Source: an uncultured Nocardioides sp. (GTDB taxonomy: Bacteria > Actinomycetota > Actinomycetes > Propionibacteriales > Nocardioidaceae). From it: a DNA stretch of 17,730 nucleotides. The notes under the pieces were generated by a model. The model was given only the letters and a program-made list of their open reading frames with translations. It ran no database searches and was not told the DNA's origin. The position numbers and the translations under genes are program-made. This document shows positions 12,642 to 17,730 of the stretch, in pieces. Numbering within the stretch: position 1 is the stretch's first letter; every line of letters begins with the position of its first letter. The stretch spans positions 1-17,730 of the forward strand of contig NZ_CAMPGZ010000076.1 in the NCBI RefSeq assembly GCF_946885725.1, read 5' to 3'.

Positions 12642-14849
12642 GTGACCCGCCCCTGGACCGTCCGCGCTGCGGCATGCCTCGCCGCGGTCGCCGTGACAGC
12701 GGGGACGTTGGTCACCACGGGTACGTCGCCGGCCGCCGCCGGGACGGGCGGACCGGCCAGCGCCGCCGGCGTCACGGCGGTGAAGCGCAAGGCCGCCGAC
12801 ACCCCGCTGCAGATCTCGCTCGACTCGATGAGCCCGTCGACGATCCCCGAGCGCGGCAACCTCACGGTGACCGGCACCGTCACCAACACCAGCGAGGACA
12901 CCTGGACCGACCTGCAGGTCTACCTGTTCCGGTCGCTGACCCCGATCACGACCCGGGCCGGGCTGACCGAGGCGGTCGCCACCGACCCCGCCACCGACGT
13001 CGGCCCGCGGATCACCGATGAGGGGACCTTCGCCGAGATCGGCGACCTCGCCCCGGGCGAGTCCACGAGCTACCGGGTGTCGGTCAGCCGCCGCGACCTC
13101 GCGCTGAGCGGCGAGCCCGGCGTGTACTGGGTCGGCACCCACGTGCTGGGCGCGGTCAACGGCGTGCGCACCGGTCTGGCGGCCGGCCGGGCGCGGTCGT
13201 TCATGCCGCTGATGGACGAGGACGCGGCGGGCACCGACCTCGCGGTCGTGGTGCCGCTGCGCGAGCGGGTGCGCCGCGCGACCGACGGCAGCCTGCGCGG
13301 CCTGCGCCAGTGGCAGGCCGACCTGTCCGACGACGGCCGGCTGGGCCGGATCGTGCAGCTCGCCTCGACCGCCGGCAGCGACCTCACCTGGCTCGTCGAC
13401 CCGGCGGTGCTCGAGGCGGTCAGCTCCGTGGCCGCCGACAACCCGCCGTTCGACACCTCGCCCGACGGCACCGGCCCGGACGACGAGACCCCCGACGAGG
13501 AGCAGTCGTCCTCGACCCCGTCGGCCACCCCCGACCCCGCGGAGGAGACGCCGGAGGGCGAGGACGGCGAGGCGGCACCGGAGCCGTCGCCCGAGGCCGC
13601 GACCGCGGCGCAGTGGCTCGAGGCGTTCCGCGCCGAGTCCGCGGACGACTCGATGCTCGCGCTGCCGTACGGCGACATCGACGTCGCGGCCATCGCCGCC
13701 AACCGGCTGGGCGGTCTGCTCGAGGAGTCGCAGCGGCTCAGCGCCGACACCATGACCGCGCTGGGCCTGACCGCCCGCACCACGGTGGCCCCGCCCCGCG
13801 GGTTCCTTCCCGCCCGCGCCCTCGCCGCGCTCGACCCCAGCACCACCGTGCTGATGACCGACCGCGCCTTCCCGACCCGGTCCGGCCGGGTGCTCGGCCG
13901 CTCCGACGGCACCCGCATCGTGCTGACCGACAGCGCCGCCACCGGCGGCGGCCCCGGCCCCGACGACCCGTTCGGCGCGCTCGCCGTACGCCAGCGCCTG
14001 CTGAGCGAGGCCGCGCTGCACGCGCTCACGCCCGAGCGCGACGAGCCCCTCGTGGTCACGCTGCCCGGCCGGTTCGACCCGGGTGAGGAGTGGGCGGCCG
14101 CGGACTTCTTCGGCGGCCTCGACGTCCCGTGGCTGACCCGGGTCGGCGTCGGGGAGGTCGTCGACGCGGGCCCGCAGGCCACCACCACCCAGCCACCGTT
14201 GTACCCGGCCGCACAGCGTGCCGCGCACGTGCCGTTCGCCAACCAGCTCGCCAGCCAGGAGCTCGGCGAGCTCGGCCGGATCTACGCCGAGCTGCTCACC
14301 GACAACGACAGCATCGCCGACCAGCTCGCCAAGGTCGGGATGCTCGCGTCGTCGTACCAGGTCCGCACCCGCGCAACGGCTGCGCTCGCCCGGGCCCGCG
14401 AGACAGCAGCGCGGGTACGCCGCACGCTCGCCCGCGTGACCGTGGACGGCCCGGCGTTCGTGAGCATGACCAACGAGGTCGGGCCGATCGGCGTGACCGT
14501 CGAGAACCAGCTCGATGACACCGTCACCGTCCAGCTCGAGGCGCAGACCCCCTCCGGTGACGTCGAGATCGAGACCCCCGACCCGATCACGCTCGGGCCC
14601 GGCCAGCGCGCCCCGGTGCGGATGCGGGCCCGCGCGACGTCGATCGGCGTTCACAACGTCACCCTGGTGGCGACCACCACCCAGGGGTCGCAGATCGGCA
14701 GCCGGGACCAGTTCACCGTGCGCAGCAGCAACATCGGCACGGTGATCTGGGTGGTCATGGGCGCCGGCGGTGCACTGCTGGCCCTCGCCATCGTCGTACG
14801 ACTGACCCGCCGGGTGCGCGCCTACCGACGCGGTGAGGCGGCCTCGTGA
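12642..14849 (+). CDS. DUF6049-type secreted, membrane-anchored protein
   Basis: The 735-residue protein matches by position and architecture the M. tuberculosis Rv3909 type, encoded just before mviN/murJ. It has a signal peptide (residues 1-33, with the hydrophobic run CLAAVAVTAGTLV and a likely cut after SPAAA). An immunoglobulin-like beta domain follows near LTVTGTVTNTSEDTWTDLQV, then an acidic Pro/Thr/Glu-rich linker at about 267-320 and a large extracellular domain. A second beta domain lies near ITLGPGQRAPVRMRA, and a C-terminal membrane helix (VIWVVMGAGGALLALAIVV) ends in an Arg-rich cytoplasmic tail. Its biochemical role is not established; co-transcription with murJ suggests a cell-wall function. 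Its stop overlaps the murJ start by four bases. The start has no ribosome site but sits seven bases after a TAGCCT box. Confidence 0.87.
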   Translation: MTRPWTVRAAACLAAVAVTAGTLVTTGTSPAAAGTGGPASAAGVTAVKRKAADTPLQISLDSMSPSTIPERGNLTVTGTVTNTSEDTWTDLQVYLFRSLTPITTRAGLTEAVATDPATDVGPRITDEGTFAEIGDLAPGESTSYRVSVSRRDLALSGEPGVYWVGTHVLGAVNGVRTGLAAGRARSFMPLMDEDAAGTDLAVVVPLRERVRRATDGSLRGLRQWQADLSDDGRLGRIVQLASTAGSDLTWLVDPAVLEAVSSVAADNPPFDTSPDGTGPDDETPDEEQSSSTPSATPDPAEETPEGEDGEAAPEPSPEAATAAQWLEAFRAESADDSMLALPYGDIDVAAIAANRLGGLLEESQRLSADTMTALGLTARTTVAPPRGFLPARALAALDPSTTVLMTDRAFPTRSGRVLGRSDGTRIVLTDSAATGGGPGPDDPFGALAVRQRLLSEAALHALTPERDEPLVVTLPGRFDPGEEWAAADFFGGLDVPWLTRVGVGEVVDAGPQATTTQPPLYPAAQRAAHVPFANQLASQELGELGRIYAELLTDNDSIADQLAKVGMLASSYQVRTRATAALARARETAARVRRTLARVTVDGPAFVSMTNEVGPIGVTVENQLDDTVTVQLEAQTPSGDVEIETPDPITLGPGQRAPVRMRARATSIGVHNVTLVATTTQGSQIGSRDQFTVRSSNIGTVIWVVMGAGGALLALAIVVRLTRRVRAYRRGEAAS

Positions 14850-16561
14850 CCGACCAGCCCCAGGAGCCGGACCCCGTGACCGAGACCGACCAGTCCCGCG
14901 ACGCCGACCCGACCACCGGCTCGACCGGCACCGTCGACGACGACAAGTCGCTGCTCAGCAGCAGCGCGGTGATGGCCGCGGGCACCGTCGTGTCGCGGCT
15001 CAGCGGCTTCGTCCGCGGCGCGCTGCTGGCCGCCGCGCTCGGCCTCGGCCTGCACGCCGAGCTGTTCAACATCGCCAACACGCTGCCGAACATGATCTAC
15101 ATCCTGGTCGCGGGCGGCGTCTTCAACGCGGTGCTCGTGCCGCAGCTCGTCCGGGCGATGAAGAACGACCCCGACGGCGGCGACGCCTACGCCAACCGGG
15201 TGATCACGCTGGCGGCGCTGTTCCTCGCGGGGGTCACCGCCGTACTCGTCATCGCGGCGCCGCTGGTGATGCGGGTCTTCCTGTCCGCCAGGTACTTCGA
15301 GCCCGACTACGCCGAGCAGCTCGACTCGGTCATCGCGTTCGCCCGCTACTGCCTGCCGCAGGTCTTCCTGTACGGCATGTTCGTGCTGGTCGGCCAGGTG
15401 CTCAACGCGCGCCGTGTTTTCGGCCCGATGATGTGGGCGCCGATCGCCAACAACGTCATCGTCGTTTTGGTCCTGCTCGGCTACCTCGGCATCTACGGCC
15501 CGGCTGCGGGCGACGAACTCAGCGGCGGCTACACCGCGGGCCAGGAGGCGCTGCTCGGCCTCGGCTCGACCCTCGGCATCGCCGTCCAGCTGCTCGTGCT
15601 GGTGCCGTGGCTGCGCCGAGCGGGCTTCATCTACAAGCCCCGGTTCGACTTCCGCGGGGCAGGCCTCGGGCACACGTTCCGGCTCGGCTTCTGGACCGTG
15701 CTGTTCGTGATCGTCAACCAGGTCGCCTACACGGTGGTCGTCCGGCTCGCCTCCGACGGCGCGGCGACCGGCGGCACCGGCTACACGGTCTACTCGTTCG
15801 CGTTCGTGACGATCATGGTCCCGCACTCGATCGTCACCGTGTCGCTGGCGACCGCGATGCTGCCGCGGCTCTCCCAGCACGCCGCCGACGACGACCTGCC
15901 CGGGGTGGCCACCAGCGTCGCCTCGACGCTGCGGCAGGCGCTCGCGCTGATCGTCCCGGTGGCGGTGCTGCTCCCGCTCATCTCGCAGGACGCCGCCCGG
16001 CTGGTCTGGGGCCACGGGGCCGCGGCGGACACCTACGACACCGTCGGCGTCGCGATCGCGCTGTTCGCGCCCGGCCTGGTGCTGTTCACCTCCCACTACC
16101 TGCTGCTGCGCGGCTTCTACGCCCTCGAGCGCACCCGCACGGTGTTCTGGGTGCAGTGCGTGATCGCCGCCACCAACATCACCCTCGCGCTCGTGCTCAC
16201 CGGCGGCACCGGTCCCGAGGACACCGCCGCCGGCCTGGTGCTGGCGTACGGCGGCGCCTACCTCGTCGGCGTCGTCGGCTCCTACCTGCTGCTCCGGCAC
16301 GTGCTCGGCGGGCTCGACACCCCGCTGCTGGTCCGGTTCCTGGTCCGGCTCGTCATCGCCGTCGGCCTGGCCGCGGTCGTCGGGTACGCCGTGCGGGCCG
16401 GGGTCGACGCGGTGCTCGCGCCGGGCGACGTACAGGCGATCGTGTCCCTTGCGCTGGTCACGCTGTCCGGAGCCGTCGTCTACCTGCTGGTGTCCCGGAT
16501 GCTCCGGATCGCCGAGGTGAATGCCGTTGTCGGCCTGGTGACCTCGCGTCTGGGCCGCTGA
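14846..16561 (+). CDS. murJ: Lipid II flippase MurJ (MviN)
   Basis: The 571-residue integral membrane protein moves lipid II, the peptidoglycan building block, from the inner to the outer face of the membrane. The MurJ family signature follows the first helix: VVSRLSGFVRGALLAAALG, then FNIANTLPNMIYILVAGGVF. About fourteen membrane segments can be counted, as expected. Residues 1-35 are an acidic cytoplasmic extension that is poorly conserved in such proteins. GTG 14846 overlaps the preceding stop by four bases; GTG 14876, ten codons later and preceded by AGGAG, is a plausible alternative. In mycobacteria the homologue carries a fused pseudokinase domain. Here it ends soon after the last membrane helix, and the kinase-like part is a separate gene. 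Confidence 0.95.
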   Translation: MTDQPQEPDPVTETDQSRDADPTTGSTGTVDDDKSLLSSSAVMAAGTVVSRLSGFVRGALLAAALGLGLHAELFNIANTLPNMIYILVAGGVFNAVLVPQLVRAMKNDPDGGDAYANRVITLAALFLAGVTAVLVIAAPLVMRVFLSARYFEPDYAEQLDSVIAFARYCLPQVFLYGMFVLVGQVLNARRVFGPMMWAPIANNVIVVLVLLGYLGIYGPAAGDELSGGYTAGQEALLGLGSTLGIAVQLLVLVPWLRRAGFIYKPRFDFRGAGLGHTFRLGFWTVLFVIVNQVAYTVVVRLASDGAATGGTGYTVYSFAFVTIMVPHSIVTVSLATAMLPRLSQHAADDDLPGVATSVASTLRQALALIVPVAVLLPLISQDAARLVWGHGAAADTYDTVGVAIALFAPGLVLFTSHYLLLRGFYALERTRTVFWVQCVIAATNITLALVLTGGTGPEDTAAGLVLAYGGAYLVGVVGSYLLLRHVLGGLDTPLLVRFLVRLVIAVGLAAVVGYAVRAGVDAVLAPGDVQAIVSLALVTLSGAVVYLLVSRMLRIAEVNAVVGLVTSRLGR

Positions 16562-16562
16562 G

Positions 16563-16578
16563 CCGGTCCTCGGACCGG
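16563..16578 (+). terminator. Short hairpin directly after murJ
   Basis: CCGGTCC (16563-16569) and GGACCGG (16572-16578) form a 7-bp stem two bases after the murJ stop. The loop is very tight and there is no T tract, so it may only slow or weakly end transcription. Confidence 0.35.
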
Positions 16579-16602
16579 GTCCGCGCCTCGCGGGGGCACC
16601 CG

Positions 16603-16608
16603 TAGCAT
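16603..16608 (+). promoter_or_regulatory. Likely -10 box before the pseudokinase gene
   Basis: TAGCAT in the context CGTAGCATGG fits a strong actinobacterial -10 element. Transcription would begin near 16615 and give a leader of about 45 bases ending in GGGAGG before GTG 16660. The pseudokinase can therefore be made independently of murJ. No clear -35 box is visible. Confidence 0.45.
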
Positions 16609-16659
16609 GGCGAGGGGCCCTGACCGGGCCCGGCACGAGCGAGCGCGAAGGGAGGACGC

Positions 16660-17730
16660 GTGACGGACACACCCGTGGGTCCGGGCACCGTGCTCGCTGG
16701 ACGCTTCGTGCTGGAGGACCTCGTCAACGACTACGAGGGTGCGCGGTTCTGGCGGGCGACCGACAAGATCCTGGCGCGCAACGTCGCCGTCCACGTCGTC
16801 GACTCCGAGGACCCGCGCGCCGCCGCGCTGCTGTCCGCGGCCCGCACGTCCGCCACCGTGAGCGACGGCCACCTGCTGCGCGTGCTCGACGCCGCGCGCG
16901 CCGACGGCGTGACGTACGTCGTCAACGAGTGGGGCCACGGCATCTCCCTCGACCGGCTCCTCGAGGAAGGGCCGCTCAGCCCCCGCCGGGCCGCCTGGGT
17001 GGCCAAGGAGGTCGCGGAGGCGATCACCACCGCGCACCGGTCCGGCATCGCGCACGGCCGGCTGCTGCCCGAGAACGTCATGGTCACCGAGTCCGGCACG
17101 GTCAAGCTGATCGGCTTCGTCGTCGACGCGGTGCTGCACGGCCGCGGTACGGCGACCCTGCGAGGCGACAAGGTGCTCGAGGAGCACGAGGCCGACGTGC
17201 TCAACCTGGGTGCGCTGCTCTACGCCGGCCTCGTCGGCAAGTGGCCGGGCACCGACGGGACGAAGGTGCCGCCGGCGCCGGTCGAGCACGGCCGCCCGCT
17301 GCGTCCGCGGCAGGTCCGCGCCGGCGTGCCGCGACCGCTCGACGCGATCTGCGAGCGGGTGCTGGGCAGCAACGGCCACGGCCTGGTGCCCCTCGAGACC
17401 GCGCACGAGGTGTACGCCGCACTGTGCGACTACGTCGGCGACCCGACCGCGGCCCCGCTCGGCGACACCGGCCCGATGCCGCTGGTCGACCCCCTCACCG
17501 GCGAGGCGCCGGGCGAGGCCACGCAGCTCTCCCCCGGACCGATCCTCGACACCGGCGAGCTCGCCCCGGCCTCCTCCGGAGGAGCCCACCCAGGAGACAC
17601 AGCGCCCGCGGACCCCGACGCCACCCAGGTGGGTGCGCCGCGGTTCGACGACGCCGCCGACGACGAGGTGGGCGCCGGCCCCGAGCCGACCAAGGTCGTC
17701 CGTGTGCCCCCGCCGCCACCTCCCCCGTTC
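16660..17730 (+). CDS. Kinase-like protein, probable pseudokinase (partial)
   Basis: The frame runs open for 357 codons to the window edge, so the C-terminus is missing. Residues 12 to about 260 follow a Ser/Thr protein kinase fold, but key residues are absent. The glycine loop is replaced by LEDLVNDYEGARFWRA, the ATP-binding lysine position reads VAVHVV, the catalytic HRD reads HGR (IAHGRLLPENVMV, only the Asn kept), and DFG reads GFV. It should not phosphorylate anything and probably works as a binding module. In M. tuberculosis the pseudokinase part of MviN, once phosphorylated by PknB, recruits FhaA to halt peptidoglycan synthesis; this free-standing protein beside murJ may play the same role. 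The rest (about 260-357) is acidic, Pro/Thr-rich and disordered-looking, ending in a run of prolines. GGGAGG four bases before GTG 16660 fixes the start. Confidence 0.85.
   Translation, partial: MTDTPVGPGTVLAGRFVLEDLVNDYEGARFWRATDKILARNVAVHVVDSEDPRAAALLSAARTSATVSDGHLLRVLDAARADGVTYVVNEWGHGISLDRLLEEGPLSPRRAAWVAKEVAEAITTAHRSGIAHGRLLPENVMVTESGTVKLIGFVVDAVLHGRGTATLRGDKVLEEHEADVLNLGALLYAGLVGKWPGTDGTKVPPAPVEHGRPLRPRQVRAGVPRPLDAICERVLGSNGHGLVPLETAHEVYAALCDYVGDPTAAPLGDTGPMPLVDPLTGEAPGEATQLSPGPILDTGELAPASSGGAHPGDTAPADPDATQVGAPRFDDAADDEVGAGPEPTKVVRVPPPPPPPF

Noticed and set aside
12600..14654. Minus-strand open frame extending upstream of cca (about 680 codons)
   Set aside because: It lies opposite the DUF6049-type gene, is an Arg/Gly/Ala-rich low-complexity translation typical of GC-rich shadow frames, and the recognisable enzyme begins only after GTG 12599.
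14822..16672. Long minus-strand and alternative plus-strand frames over murJ
   Set aside because: They have strong His/Arg/Gln or Arg/Ala bias with no motifs, while the murJ frame has clear family motifs and membrane helices.
1..17730. tRNA, rRNA, riboswitch or transposase genes
   Set aside because: No tRNA-like cloverleaf, ribosomal RNA, known riboswitch core or transposase motif was recognised by eye on either strand.

Overview
The window is very GC-rich, with many GTG starts, 4-base start/stop overlaps and apparently leaderless genes. It reads as chromosomal DNA of a high-GC actinobacterium. Protein style and gene order suggest Nocardioides or a relative in the Nocardioidaceae, which is an inference. 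The right end (cca, DUF6049-type protein, murJ, kinase-like protein) matches the block that lies near oriC in actinobacteria. In Mycobacterium tuberculosis this block is pcnA-mutT4-Rv3909-mviN-sigM. The left end carries the 3' end of ino1, so the region is probably origin-proximal.

Layout. 1-290 is the end of ino1, followed by a strong intrinsic terminator. 475-2758 is a divergent pair: a small-molecule (antibiotic-type) phosphotransferase on the minus strand and an MFS transporter on the plus strand. 3094-8538 is a compact four-gene cassette: a cytoplasmic-looking subtilisin-family protease, an ECF-like sigma factor, a small protein with a carboxypeptidase-regulatory-like C-terminus, and an 880-residue TPR-CHAT protein. 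8562-9396 is a single F420-type oxidoreductase gene bracketed by two 62-bp inverted repeats (57 of 62 positions identical). 9448-11088 holds an AIM24-family protein and, divergently, a one-pass membrane protein of unknown function. 11085-17730 is the cell-envelope/tRNA block: CCA-adding enzyme (minus), then the DUF6049-type secreted membrane protein, the lipid II flippase MurJ, and a stand-alone pseudokinase cut by the window edge.

How the genes may work together. The cassette is the most interesting part. Its first three genes are translationally coupled and join a sigma factor to two proteases of different catalytic class (Ser subtilase and Cys CHAT/caspase-like). The arrangement recalls signalling systems in which a TPR-CHAT protease cleaves a regulator of a sigma factor, as in the type III-E CRISPR Csx29/Csx30/RpoE module. 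No CRISPR or Cas gene is present here, so any such role is a hypothesis. The right-hand block fits peptidoglycan precursor export: MurJ moves lipid II across the membrane, and the adjacent pseudokinase corresponds to the pseudokinase domain that is fused to MviN in mycobacteria.
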